From: an uncultured Bacillus sp.
Lineage (GTDB): Bacteria; Bacillota; Bacilli; Bacillales_B; DSM-18226
DNA length: 23,781 nt
NCBI RefSeq assembly: GCF_946478885.1
Contig: NZ_CAMLDX010000052.1
Coordinates: 1-23,781 of the forward strand
Reading direction: 5' to 3'
Shown here: positions 12,614-20,617 of the stretch, piece by piece
Layout: each line of letters opens with the position of its first letter
Position numbering within the stretch: the stretch's first letter is position 1
The notes under the pieces: model-generated
Seen by the model: only the letters and a program-made list of their open reading frames with translations
Told to the model about the DNA's origin: nothing
Database searches by the model: none
Translations under genes and position numbers: made by a program

Positions 12614-13786
12614 ATGACTACAAGTAAACAATCAACATCGAGAATAGATTTTAATCTTGTCTTAGTTCTTATGCTGTTATGTATCGCGAGTTGCGTTTCC
12701 ATATATAGCGCCCAATCGACTGGACAGTATCAGGAAAATTTCTTTTTGAAGCAAATTGTTTGGTACTGTATCGGAGTGGGCATTATTGCTTCGGTCATTA
12801 CGCTTGATTCTGATCAATTAAAGAAAATTTCGTGGTATGCTTATGGCTTTGGTCTGTTCCTGCTTGCATTTTTAATTATCGCGCCTGAAAGTATCGCTCC
12901 GGTGATAAATGGGGCGAAGAGTTGGTACAAAGTACCAGGATTGGGCTCGATTCAGCCTTCAGAATTTGTAAAAGTATTTATTATTTTGGTCTTATCAAGA
13001 GTGATCGTAGAGCATCATCATAAATATATCGTGAAAACGATTCAGACTGATTTGTTGCTGCTTATTAAATTAGGTGCTGTGACAATGGTACCGTTATTAT
13101 TTGTAATGAAGCAGCCGGATTTAGGTACTTCCCTTGTTTTCCTGGCCATTTTACTAGGAATGATTTTTATTTCGGGTATTTCGTGGAAGATTTTGGTGCC
13201 AATTTTCAGTGGTGCAGTTGTGCTGATTTCTGTTATTTTTTATTTTGTCCTTTGGCAGCCGGAATTTTTGGAAAAGTATTTAGGGGTAAAGGAATACCAA
13301 TTCGGCCGGATTTATTCATGGATTGACCCGTATAATTATCAAAGCACGGCAGGATATCAGCTCGTGCACTCACTTTTAGCAATTGGTTCGGGGGAAACAT
13401 CCGGGAAGGGCTTCGGAACCCGTGAGGTGTATCTGCCGGAGAGCCACTCTGACTTCATTTTCAGTATTGTCGGAGAAGAGTTTGGTTTTATCGGGGCCAG
13501 TATACTTATCAGTTTGTTCTTTCTGTTGATTTATCATATTACAAAGGTTGGCATGGAGACGAAGAATAACTTTTATACGTGTGTATGCGTCGGGGTTATC
13601 AGCATGCTGACATTCCATGTCTTTCAAAATATAGGTATGACCATAGGAATTTTGCCTATTACGGGTATCCCCCTCCCGTTTATTAGTTATGGGGGCAGTT
13701 CTTTAATGGGGAATATGCTTGCCATTGGCTTGATTTTCTCCATCCGCTATCACCATAAAAAATATATGTTTTCCAAAAGTGATTGA
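12614..13786 (+). CDS. rodA: SEDS-family peptidoglycan glycosyltransferase, RodA type
   Basis: A 390-residue membrane enzyme with about ten helices that polymerises lipid II into glycan strands, working with a class B penicillin-binding protein. RodA serves lateral wall growth. The catalytic aspartate is Asp280 in YLPESHSDFIFSIVGEEFGF, the same number as in B. subtilis RodA. Other blocks are GAKSWYKVPGLGSIQPSEFV (about 100-119), MKQPDLGTSLVF, and PITGIPLPFISYGGSS near the C-terminus. The ATG at 12614 is preceded by AGAAGGTGAATTTA; an in-frame GTG at 12605 lies inside that ribosome binding site and is not used. The gene stands alone with its own promoter and terminator. RodA rather than FtsW or SpoVE is chosen from length and overall likeness, with some doubt. 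Confidence 0.85.
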   Translation: MTTSKQSTSRIDFNLVLVLMLLCIASCVSIYSAQSTGQYQENFFLKQIVWYCIGVGIIASVITLDSDQLKKISWYAYGFGLFLLAFLIIAPESIAPVINGAKSWYKVPGLGSIQPSEFVKVFIILVLSRVIVEHHHKYIVKTIQTDLLLLIKLGAVTMVPLLFVMKQPDLGTSLVFLAILLGMIFISGISWKILVPIFSGAVVLISVIFYFVLWQPEFLEKYLGVKEYQFGRIYSWIDPYNYQSTAGYQLVHSLLAIGSGETSGKGFGTREVYLPESHSDFIFSIVGEEFGFIGASILISLFFLLIYHITKVGMETKNNFYTCVCVGVISMLTFHVFQNIGMTIGILPITGIPLPFISYGGSSLMGNMLAIGLIFSIRYHHKKYMFSKSD

Positions 13787-13822
13787 TCAAAAAAAGCCGC
13801 AAAGCGGCTTTTTTTGATCAAT
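13782..13822. terminator. Bidirectional terminator between rodA and the coat cluster
   Basis: ATTGATC, seven A and GCCGC form one arm; GCGGC, seven T and GATCAAT form the other, around loop AAA. The palindrome is perfect and gives a U-tract on both strands, serving rodA (plus) and the convergent CotF-family gene (minus). The rodA stop codon TGA lies inside the 5' arm. Confidence 0.93.
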
Positions 13823-13891
13823 AGAAGTCGTTCTGAATCCGAACCAGCGTATGGCTCCAGCTATCTGCTTCTGGGTAGATAATTTTGTTTT

Positions 13892-14227
13892 CTATTGGAG
13901 ATTCCCATCATATGGAAACTGTGAGGTATACCCTTGGAATTGCTGGTATTTTTGCTGCAGTTGCTGTGCAGCAGCCGTTTCAATCTTATACCAGCCCTTT
14001 CTGAACATTAGATTGTATAGCTCACGCTGTTCATTTTGTGCTTCGGTGCAGATATTCAGGATGTCTTGGTATAACGCCTGGTGACTTGCTTCATTTAAAT
14101 AAATGCTGTAGGAATCTGTCATTGTTTTTTCTGTGGCCAGTAGATCATTCGTAAAATCCCGCTCATTCATTTGCGGTGTTTTTTGTATCTGTACTTCCGG
14201 ATTTTGGATGGATTGATTTTGATTCAT
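13892..14227 (-). CDS. CotF-family spore coat protein
   Basis: A 111-residue protein. An Asn/Gln-rich N-terminus is followed by a helical Coat_F region from about residue 20: NERDFTNDLLATEKTMTDSY, then two further helices, and the family LYNLMFRKGWYKIETAAAQQ segment near 75-95. CotF-type proteins are small coat components with a ferritin-like helical bundle. TGGAGGTG overlaps a GTG three codons upstream, so the ATG at 14227 is the better start. It follows yusN by 16 bases and ends at the shared bidirectional terminator. Expression in the sporulating mother cell is expected but no sporulation promoter was confirmed. Confidence 0.82.
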   Translation of the reverse strand: MNQNQSIQNPEVQIQKTPQMNERDFTNDLLATEKTMTDSYSIYLNEASHQALYQDILNICTEAQNEQRELYNLMFRKGWYKIETAAAQQLQQKYQQFQGYTSQFPYDGNLQ

Positions 14228-14243
14228 GCTGAACACCTCCAGA

Positions 14244-14522
14244 TTATTGCTGTATATTCCCAGTGGAAGATTGATTTTGATTGTCTAGGTGAGTAAGAAT
14301 CCTCTCATAATGGTGCTGGTGCATTTGTCCGCACGCGTTAAAGGCATTTATAAGCTCCTGATCCTGAACTTGCTGCGCATAATAGTGGGCTTTTTTCATT
14401 GCTAGCAAATTCCAGGAAAGCATATCCGTTAAATATAGGGCATCCTTAGTTGAAATGACAGCTGGGGGCTGCTGGAAAACGACCTGTTGCTGATTTTGTG
14501 CATTGAAATTTTGCTGTTGCAT
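14244..14522 (-). CDS. yusN: YusN-type spore coat protein
   Basis: A 92-residue protein with a Gln/Asn-rich first 20 residues and a helical core beginning ISTKDALYLTDMLSWNLLAM, then KKAHYYAQQVQDQELINAF and CGQMHQHHYERILTHL. The core resembles the spore-coat YusN group related to CotF. The ATG is preceded by AAGGAGG, and that site overlaps the stop codon of yuzL, so the two are translationally linked. The position beside yuzL and fadN matches the B. subtilis order as I recall it. The histidine pairs (HYE, HQHH) are notable, but a metal role would be speculation. Confidence 0.83.
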   Translation of the reverse strand: MQQQNFNAQNQQQVVFQQPPAVISTKDALYLTDMLSWNLLAMKKAHYYAQQVQDQELINAFNACGQMHQHHYERILTHLDNQNQSSTGNIQQ

Positions 14523-14534
14523 CGTTTGGCCTCC

Positions 14535-14678
14535 TTATTCCGTTATTCTTTTATACTGGTTATTTTGACTGTTTACTTTATTTGGTCCGTATTCATTTTC
14601 AATTCCCGGACCTGCATTCCCCTTTATACTTGCAGCGCTTTTAGCTGCTTTAGACGGGTCCTTTTTTCTTTTAACCAA
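14535..14678 (-). CDS. yuzL: YuzL-family small protein (47 aa, TTG start)
   Basis: On the minus strand AAGGAGGTG precedes a TTG at 14678-14676 and the frame runs 47 codons to TAA. The protein begins MVKRKKDPSKAAKSAASIKG (TTG read as Met), continues NAGPGIENEYGPNKVNSQNN and ends QYKRITE. It is small, basic and Asn/Lys-rich, reminiscent of minor small acid-soluble spore proteins, and it matches my memory of the YuzL family next to fadN in Bacillus. There is no ATG alternative. Its stop overlaps the yusN ribosome binding site. The function is unknown; a spore role is suggested by composition and by the two coat genes behind it. Confidence 0.82.
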   Translation of the reverse strand: MVKRKKDPSKAAKSAASIKGNAGPGIENEYGPNKVNSQNNQYKRITE

Positions 14679-14711
14679 AGGCAATCACCTCCTTGCTTAG
14701 TATGTCCGATA

Positions 14712-14731
14712 ATGAATGTTTCATGAATCAG
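14712..14731. promoter_or_regulatory. Possible FadR-type operator between yuzL and fadN
   Basis: The 20 bases match the Bacillus FadR consensus (TGAATGAMTANTNATTCA, from memory) at most positions, including TGAATG on one side and TCA on the other, but with about five mismatches. It lies 112-131 bases before fadN. FadR is the usual repressor of fadNAE, relieved by long-chain acyl-CoA. The call is weak. Confidence 0.3.
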
Positions 14732-14754
14732 AAAAAGGAAATCCGCCATGCTAA

Positions 14755-14768
14755 ATTATTTAAATAAT
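14755..14768. repeat. Perfect 14-bp A/T palindrome between yuzL and fadN
   Basis: ATTATTTAAATAAT reads the same on both strands. It sits between the divergent genes, just past a possible minus-strand promoter (TTGTTA at 14805-14800, 18 bases, TAAAAT at 14781-14776). It could be an operator, but A/T palindromes also arise by chance. Confidence 0.4.
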
Positions 14769-14842
14769 CAGTCATATTTTACTGCCTGTTTTTTTAAACT
14801 AACAATAGCGGGTTTGGTAAAAGGGAAAAGGGGGTAACAGTG

Positions 14843-17224
14843 ATGAAAACGATAGAAAAAGTGGCGGTATTGGGCTCAGGGGTCATGGGTATGGGCATTG
14901 CCGCCCATCTCGCAAACATCGGTATTCCGGTATTCCTGCTTGATATGGTGCCAAAAAGTCTGACAGAAACCGAAAGGATACAAGGACTTACCTTTCGGGA
15001 TAAAAAGGTGAGAAATCGGTTCAGTGAACAAGCGTTGCAAAAAATGCTGAAACAAAAGCCGGCCCCGCTTACAGCCAAAGAGAATCTTTCTTATATAGAA
15101 ACAGGAAACTTTGGGGATGATATGTCCCGCTTACGGGAAGCAGATTGGATTATTGAAGCCGTTGTGGAAAATTTGGAGATCAAAAAGCAAATGCTTGAAC
15201 AGGTGGACTGTTTTCGAAAGCCGGGAAGTATCGTCAGTTCAAATACATCAGGGATTTCTATTACGGCCATGTCCGAAGGGCGTTCGGAAGATTTCTGCAG
15301 TCATTTTCTTGGAACGCATTTTTTCAATCCGCCACGTTATTTAAAATTACTTGAAATCATTCCGACCAAAAACACAACGCCGGCTGTTTTAGAGTTTATG
15401 AAGAAATTTGGAGAAGATATTCTTGGCAAGGGGGTCGTCATGGCGAAGGATACGCCTAACTTTATTGCCAACCGCATCGGTACCTATGGGCTATTAGTCA
15501 CCATACGTGAAATGCTAAAAAGCGGATACAGTGTCGGCGAGGTTGATTCTCTGACAGGCCCATTGATTGGTCGGGCGAAAAGCGCCACATTTAGGACGCT
15601 TGATGTGGTAGGCCTTGATACCTTTCTCTATGTAGCTGACACAGTGTATAAAGCAACAGAGGGCGAGGAGAGGAAAGAATTCGACCCGCCGGTCTTTATA
15701 CAGGAAATGATCAAAAATGGCTGGTTAGGTAGCAAAAGCGGTCAAGGATTTTATTTGAAAAAGGGGAAGGATATCTTTGAATTGGACCCGCACACCATGC
15801 AGTATTATCCACGCAAAAAATTAAGAACAGAAGCAACGGAACAGAGCAAGCTCGAAAAGGGCTGGAAGAAAAAATTGAAAACGCTTATGTACGCTGATGA
15901 CCGGGCTGGAAGATTTCTGTGGGATAGTCTGACTCCGGTATTCCTCTATTCGGCTGAAAAATTGGATGAAATCGCACATAATCTGGCTGCTGTCGATCAG
16001 GCGATGAAATGGGGATTTGGCTGGGAACTCGGTCCGTTTGAATTATGGGATGCGCTTGGCCTGGCAGAATCAGCTGAGAAACTGAAAAAATCTGGTTGGC
16101 AGCTGCCTGATTGGGTAGAAGACATGCTTCAGCGAGGAATTCCTTCTTTTTATACAGAAGAAGACGGAGAGCGTTGCTATTATCATCATGGTGCATATCA
16201 TCCCCTTAAAGAAAGTTCAAAAGTGCTGAATTTGCATAAAATTAAGCAGAAAAAAAGGGCTATTAAGAAAAACAGCGGCGCTTCCCTGATTGATATCGGA
16301 GATGGTGTTGCCTTGCTTGAATTTCATTCGCCGCATAATGCTATCGGTCCGGATATTCTGCAGATGATCCATATAGCAGTTGATGAAGTAGAAAACAAAT
16401 ACAAAGGATTGGTGATCGGCAACGAGGGAAAGAATTTCTGTGTCGGTGCTAATTTAGGCATGATCTTAATGGAAGCACAGGAAGATAATCTATTCGAGCT
16501 TGATTACATTGTAAAGCAATTTCAACAGGCGATGATGAAAATCAAATACAGCGTGAAGCCGGTAGTAACGGCTCCTTTTGGTATGACGCTTGGCGGAGGT
16601 GCTGAGATATGTCTGCCTGCCGCACATATTCAGGCATCATTCGAAACGTATATCGGGCTTGTTGAGACAGGGGTTGGTCTTATTCCCGGAGGCGGTGGCA
16701 CTAAGGAGCTTTATTTGAAGACGTTGAACAGCATGCCGAAGGGGGTTGAATTTGACCTGCTGAAGGTAGCGGGAAAAGTATTTGAAACGGTTGCCATGGC
16801 AAAGGTATCAGGATCGGCTGCTGAAGCGGTTCAATATGGATTTCTTCGTCCGTCAGATGGAATTACCATTAACGGCAGCCATTTACTTCATGATGCCAAG
16901 AATGCTGTATTGATTCTTTCTGAAAGAGGCTACAGGCCTCCGCAAAGACAAAAAGTACCAGTAACTGGAGATACCGGATATGCTGCTCTCTTATTAACCG
17001 CCCAATCGTTGCTTTATTCCGGTTATATTTCCGATCATGATTTTAAAATTGCCCAAAAACTGGCCTATGTCATTTCCGGAGGAAAGGTTCCATTTGGAAT
17101 GATGGTGGACGAACAATATCTGCTTGATTTAGAAAGGGAGGCATTCCTGAGCTTGGCTTCCGAGCCGAATTCAATGCAGCGCATGCAGCATATGCTGTTA
17201 AAGGGGAAGGCACTACGCAATTAA
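14843..17224 (+). CDS. fadN: 3-hydroxyacyl-CoA dehydrogenase / enoyl-CoA hydratase FadN
   Basis: A 793-residue bifunctional beta-oxidation enzyme. The N-terminal NAD-binding fold has GSGVMG at 11-16 and SSNTSGISIT near 132. The dehydrogenase His159 (LGTHFFNPPRYLKL) and Glu171 (LLEIIP) are both present. A second dehydrogenase-like C-domain covers about 185-420. The crotonase (hydratase) domain begins near 485, with FCVGANLG, the GGGAEIC oxyanion/acid segment and the second acid in GLVETGVGLIPGGGGTKEL. The order is dehydrogenase then hydratase, as in Bacillus FadN. The ATG at 14843 is 8 bases from GGGGG; a GTG directly before it is also possible. It is the first gene of fadNAE, divergent from yuzL. 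Confidence 0.95.
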   Translation: MKTIEKVAVLGSGVMGMGIAAHLANIGIPVFLLDMVPKSLTETERIQGLTFRDKKVRNRFSEQALQKMLKQKPAPLTAKENLSYIETGNFGDDMSRLREADWIIEAVVENLEIKKQMLEQVDCFRKPGSIVSSNTSGISITAMSEGRSEDFCSHFLGTHFFNPPRYLKLLEIIPTKNTTPAVLEFMKKFGEDILGKGVVMAKDTPNFIANRIGTYGLLVTIREMLKSGYSVGEVDSLTGPLIGRAKSATFRTLDVVGLDTFLYVADTVYKATEGEERKEFDPPVFIQEMIKNGWLGSKSGQGFYLKKGKDIFELDPHTMQYYPRKKLRTEATEQSKLEKGWKKKLKTLMYADDRAGRFLWDSLTPVFLYSAEKLDEIAHNLAAVDQAMKWGFGWELGPFELWDALGLAESAEKLKKSGWQLPDWVEDMLQRGIPSFYTEEDGERCYYHHGAYHPLKESSKVLNLHKIKQKKRAIKKNSGASLIDIGDGVALLEFHSPHNAIGPDILQMIHIAVDEVENKYKGLVIGNEGKNFCVGANLGMILMEAQEDNLFELDYIVKQFQQAMMKIKYSVKPVVTAPFGMTLGGGAEICLPAAHIQASFETYIGLVETGVGLIPGGGGTKELYLKTLNSMPKGVEFDLLKVAGKVFETVAMAKVSGSAAEAVQYGFLRPSDGITINGSHLLHDAKNAVLILSERGYRPPQRQKVPVTGDTGYAALLLTAQSLLYSGYISDHDFKIAQKLAYVISGGKVPFGMMVDEQYLLDLEREAFLSLASEPNSMQRMQHMLLKGKALRN

Positions 17225-17266
17225 TAGATTTATTTTCGTGCATTTTTATTGAGAGGAGCTGTAAGA

Positions 17267-18442
17267 ATGGGAGAAGCGGTTATAGTATCAGGTGCAAGAA
17301 CCCCCGTTGGAAGAGCCAAAAAAGGAACATTGGCAAATGTCAGGCCTGATGATTTAGGTGCACTTGTCGTAAAGGAAACCTTAAAACGAGCAGGAGGCTA
17401 TGAAGGAAACATTGATGATCTGATTATTGGTTGCGCTATGCCAGAGGCAGAGCAAGGACTGAATATTGCGAGGAATATCGGCGCTCTTGCCGGACTTCCC
17501 TATACAGTGCCTGCGATAACTGTTAATCGCTATTGTTCTTCCGGACTTCAGTCCATCGCCTATGCGGCAGAACGTATTCTACTCGGATCTGCTGATACTG
17601 TGATTGCCGGTGGTGCGGAATCGATGAGCTTAGTTCCGATGTTCGGTCATGTTGCCCGGCCAAATAGCAAGCTGGCAGAAAATGCCCCGCAGTACTATAT
17701 GGGAATGGGGCATACAGCTGAAGAAGTAGCTAGAAGGTTTAATGTAACGCGAAGAGACCAGGATGCTTTTGCTGTTCAAAGCCACAGAAAGGCAGAACAG
17801 GCGATTCAGACAGGAAAATTTGTGGATGAAATCGTTCCCGTAGAGGTAACACGAGTAATGATTAATCAGGAGAACCAATGCATAGAAACAAAGCTGATCT
17901 TCAGCCAAGATGAAGGGGTTCGTCCTGATACCAGTCTGGAGAAGCTAGAAAAGTTGAGACCTTCGTTTGCCGTAAAAGGTACTGTGACAGCGGGGAATGC
18001 CTCACAGATTAGCGACGGAGCAGCAGCCGTCTTGCTGATGAACCAGGAAAAAGCGGAGTCTCTCGGGCTGAAACCAATGGCGAAATTCAGGTCCTTTGCA
18101 GTTGGAGGCGTACCACCGGAAATCATGGGAATCGGTCCGGTTGCTGCCATTCCGAAGGCTCTCGACTTAGCAGGATTACAGCTATCAGATATCGGTTTGA
18201 TCGAATTAAATGAAGCCTTTGCTGCTCAATCCTTGCAGGTTATCCGCGAAATGGAGCTTGATGAAGAGAAGGTTAATGTGAATGGAGGAGCCATCGCCTT
18301 AGGTCATCCGCTTGGGTGCACCGGAACAAAATTAACCTTGACGCTACTGCATGAAATGAAACGGCGCCAGGTGCAATTCGGGATGGTAACGATGTGTATC
18401 GGTGGAGGAATGGGGGCCGCAGGCATATTTGAACTAATCTAA
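17267..18442 (+). CDS. fadA: Acetyl-CoA acyltransferase (3-ketoacyl-CoA thiolase) FadA
   Basis: A 391-residue thiolase that performs the last step of beta-oxidation, releasing acetyl-CoA. The nucleophile is Cys90 (NRYCSSGLQSIA). The NEAFAAQS, GGAIALGHPLGCTGTK (catalytic His) and CIGGGMGAAG (second catalytic Cys) blocks are all present near the C-terminus. The ATG at 17267 is preceded by GAGAGGAG; an upstream in-frame TTG at 17249 lacks a site. It lies 42 bases after fadN and 38 bases before fadE in one operon. Biosynthetic acetoacetyl-CoA thiolases share these motifs; the fad context favours degradation. Confidence 0.95.
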   Translation: MGEAVIVSGARTPVGRAKKGTLANVRPDDLGALVVKETLKRAGGYEGNIDDLIIGCAMPEAEQGLNIARNIGALAGLPYTVPAITVNRYCSSGLQSIAYAAERILLGSADTVIAGGAESMSLVPMFGHVARPNSKLAENAPQYYMGMGHTAEEVARRFNVTRRDQDAFAVQSHRKAEQAIQTGKFVDEIVPVEVTRVMINQENQCIETKLIFSQDEGVRPDTSLEKLEKLRPSFAVKGTVTAGNASQISDGAAAVLLMNQEKAESLGLKPMAKFRSFAVGGVPPEIMGIGPVAAIPKALDLAGLQLSDIGLIELNEAFAAQSLQVIREMELDEEKVNVNGGAIALGHPLGCTGTKLTLTLLHEMKRRQVQFGMVTMCIGGGMGAAGIFELI

Positions 18443-18480
18443 TCTGGATGTATAACATAAAAAAGGGAGGAAGAATACGG

Positions 18481-20265
18481 ATGGCGAATCAAATTAATCA
18501 GGCCGCAGCAGGGGGAAGCTTTTTAATTGAAGACAGCCCGTGTGAGAGGGTATATACGCCAGAGGATTTCAATGATGAACATAAATTGATTGCGAAGACA
18601 ATAGAAGACTTTGTAGAGAATGAAGTCATGCCAGTAATGGAACAATTGGAAAATCAGGATTTTTCTCTTTCTGTCAAACTGTTGAAAAAAGCGGGGGAAT
18701 TAGGGTTATTGGCTGCTGATGTCCCTGAGGAATACGGGGGACTCGGACTTGATAAGATTAGCTCAGCATTGATCGCGGAAAAAATGGCTCGTGCCGGAGG
18801 CTTTTCGATTTCACATGGTGCCCATGTTGGAATTGGTTCGCTGCCGATCATTTTGTTTGGTAATGAAAGACAGAAGCAACAGTATCTGCCCTTTTTAACA
18901 ACAGGAGAGAAGATTGCGGCTTATGCATTAACAGAACCGGGATCAGGTTCGGATGCCCTTGGCGCAAAGACGGCGGCGAAATTGAATAGCGTCGGTACCC
19001 ATTATGTCTTAAATGGGGAGAAACAGTGGATAACAAATTCAGGATTTGCTGATATTTTTATTGTGTATGCCAAAATTGACGGAAAGCATTTCAGTGCTTT
19101 TATTGTGGAGCGGGATTATCCCGGAGTTTCAACAGGGCTTGAAGAGAGGAAGATGGGACTGAAAAGCTCATCTACCCGGACATTAATTCTTCAGGATGCT
19201 ATGGTTCCAAAGGAAAATCTTCTTGGTGAACCTGGAAAAGGTCATGTAATCGCCTTTAATATTTTAAATATTGGCCGCTACAAGCTTGGAGTTGGGGCAG
19301 TCGGCGCCGCCAAACGGGCTCTTGAGGTAACGATCCGATATACTAATCAGCGACAGCAGTTTAAAAAACTACTTTCACAATTCTCATTAACGAAAGAAAA
19401 AATAGCATCGATGGCAGCTATATTATATGCGGCTGAAAGCTCTGTATACAGGACTGTTGGCCTTTTTGAAGCAAAAATGAGCCAATTATCTTCTGTGGAG
19501 GTGAACGATGGGAAAAAGGTCGCTGAAGCAATTGCAGAATATGCCTTGGAGTGCTCCTTAAATAAAGTGTTTGCCAGCGAAATGCTCGATTATATTGCCG
19601 ACGAAGGGCTGCAGCTACACGGCGGATATGGTTATATGGCCGACTATGAGATTGAGAGAATCTATCGTGATTCAAGGATCAATCGCATTTTTGAAGGCAC
19701 CAATGAAATCAATCGATTATTGGTACCTGCCACCTTAATGCGGAAGGCCATGAAGAGGGAACTCCCGCTTTTTGAGAAAGCGGAGGAGCTGCAGGGGGAG
19801 ATAATGATGTTCATACCGCAGGAACCAGGATATGCACCACTGGCAAAGGAAAAGTATCTTGTACAGAATGGAAAGAAAATTGCCCTTCTTACAGCAGGTT
19901 TAGCGGCGCAAAAATATGGAAAACAATTGGAGGATGAACAGGAAATATTAGTGAATTTGGCAAATATCATCTCCAATATTTACGCGATGGAGTCTGCTGT
20001 GCTTAGGACGGAAAAAGCAATTAAGCAGTCGGGGATTGAGAACAGCCAGCAAAAGTTATTTTATTCAGAAATCTTTTGTCAGGAGGCATTTCAACAAATT
20101 GAACTCGATGCAAAGGAAACCTTGTTTGCAGTAGAAGAAGGCGATACATTGCGGATGATGCTGACAGCTTTGCGCAAATATACCCGCTTTACCCCATTAA
20201 ATATCATTGCTGTGAAACGTAAGGCAGCAGAAAAGTTAATCCAGGTGGAAAAATTCGTGGTGTAG
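18481..20265 (+). CDS. fadE: Acyl-CoA dehydrogenase FadE
   Basis: A 594-residue FAD enzyme that introduces the first double bond of beta-oxidation. The family blocks are AYALTEPGSGSDALGAKTAA (about 141-160), KQWITNSGFADIFIVYAK, and LQLHGGYGYMADYEIERIYR near 377-396. The likely catalytic base is Glu405 in RIFEGTNEI. The C-terminal extension beyond about 430 is typical of the longer VLCAD/YusJ-type enzymes. GGGAGGAAG precedes the ATG at 18481; an upstream in-frame ATG at 18448 is less well placed. It is the last gene of fadNAE. Electrons would pass to an electron-transfer flavoprotein that is not encoded here. Confidence 0.94.
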   Translation: MANQINQAAAGGSFLIEDSPCERVYTPEDFNDEHKLIAKTIEDFVENEVMPVMEQLENQDFSLSVKLLKKAGELGLLAADVPEEYGGLGLDKISSALIAEKMARAGGFSISHGAHVGIGSLPIILFGNERQKQQYLPFLTTGEKIAAYALTEPGSGSDALGAKTAAKLNSVGTHYVLNGEKQWITNSGFADIFIVYAKIDGKHFSAFIVERDYPGVSTGLEERKMGLKSSSTRTLILQDAMVPKENLLGEPGKGHVIAFNILNIGRYKLGVGAVGAAKRALEVTIRYTNQRQQFKKLLSQFSLTKEKIASMAAILYAAESSVYRTVGLFEAKMSQLSSVEVNDGKKVAEAIAEYALECSLNKVFASEMLDYIADEGLQLHGGYGYMADYEIERIYRDSRINRIFEGTNEINRLLVPATLMRKAMKRELPLFEKAEELQGEIMMFIPQEPGYAPLAKEKYLVQNGKKIALLTAGLAAQKYGKQLEDEQEILVNLANIISNIYAMESAVLRTEKAIKQSGIENSQQKLFYSEIFCQEAFQQIELDAKETLFAVEEGDTLRMMLTALRKYTRFTPLNIIAVKRKAAEKLIQVEKFVV

Positions 20266-20367
20266 CGGGTTTTAGCTGAGTCTCATGGAGCTATCCCAGC
20301 AGGTGGAAGGTATTCACAATTTATCTGTATCCAGTGAGGATTTATGCAAAGTGGTACTAGATAGTGT

Positions 20368-20395
20368 ATGGTGGTGCCTACCACCATTGCTTTTG
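20368..20395 (+). terminator. Possible terminator of fadNAE
   Basis: ATGGTGGT (20368-20375) and ACCACCAT (20380-20387) form a perfect 8-bp stem with a 4-base loop, followed by TGCTTTT. It has a short, imperfect U-tract and lies about 100 bases after the fadE stop. Confidence 0.45.
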
Positions 20396-20465
20396 GGACA
20401 GTTCTTTTTTGATTCTTAGCTAAAAGGGTAAAAGGCCCTGCTTTTCCCAATGTACCTAGGGATCG

Positions 20466-20500
20466 GTAGCGGAAAGCGAGGTACCGGAACGGAAATCAAC
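20466..20500. repeat. Decayed copy of a dispersed Bacillaceae intergenic repeat
   Basis: The segment reads GTAGCGGAAAGCGAGG, then TACCGGAACGGAAATCAAC. It closely resembles the 3' half of a repeat I recall from many Bacillaceae intergenic regions (GCGGAAAGCGAG, a few variable bases, GGAGCGGAAATCAAC). Only this half is recognisable. The assignment is from memory, without a search. Confidence 0.5.
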
Positions 20501-20548
20501 ATCCGAGCAAGCTCAGCTAATTCTCAAAGTAATCATTTCGATTATGGG

Positions 20549-20586
20549 CCATAATATGGTAAGATAGGGACAAGTTCCATAATATG
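20549..20586. repeat. Direct repeat CCATAATATG upstream of yusI
   Basis: CCATAATATG occurs at 20549-20558 and 20577-20586, 28 bases apart and on the same helical face within experimental tolerance. A possible -10 (TAAGAT, 20560-20565) lies between the copies. It could be a paired activator or repressor site for the yusI-gcvH-yusF unit. Confidence 0.35.
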
Positions 20587-20617
20587 AAATGGAGATTGCT
20601 GAGGTGATGAGTATAGT

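Larger units (their letters stand above)
20266..20617. other. Non-coding gap between fadE and yusI with several hairpins
   Basis: There is no ORF with a ribosome binding site. TTAGCTGAG (20272-20280) and CTCAGCTAA (20512-20520) form a perfect 9-bp inverted repeat framing 249 bases. Inside are ATGGTGGT/ACCACCAT (20368-20387, loop GCCT), GGGTAAAAG/CTTTTCCC (about 20427-20449) and a segment resembling a dispersed Bacillaceae repeat (20466-20500). The hairpin at 20368-20387 followed by TTGCTTTT may terminate fadNAE. Confidence 0.5.

Noticed and set aside
14692..14705. CATACTA on the minus strand, resembling a sigma-G or sigma-F -10 for yuzL
   Set aside because: It ends only a few bases before the AAGGAGG site, so the transcript would start at or after the ribosome binding site; no matching -35 was found.
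14244..14726. Plus-strand frame 14487-14726 opposite yuzL and yusN
   Set aside because: It is antisense to two supported genes with strong ribosome binding sites and has none itself.
14794..15078. 94-codon minus-strand frame over the fadN start
   Set aside because: It is the complement of the NAD-binding region of fadN, with no ribosome binding site.
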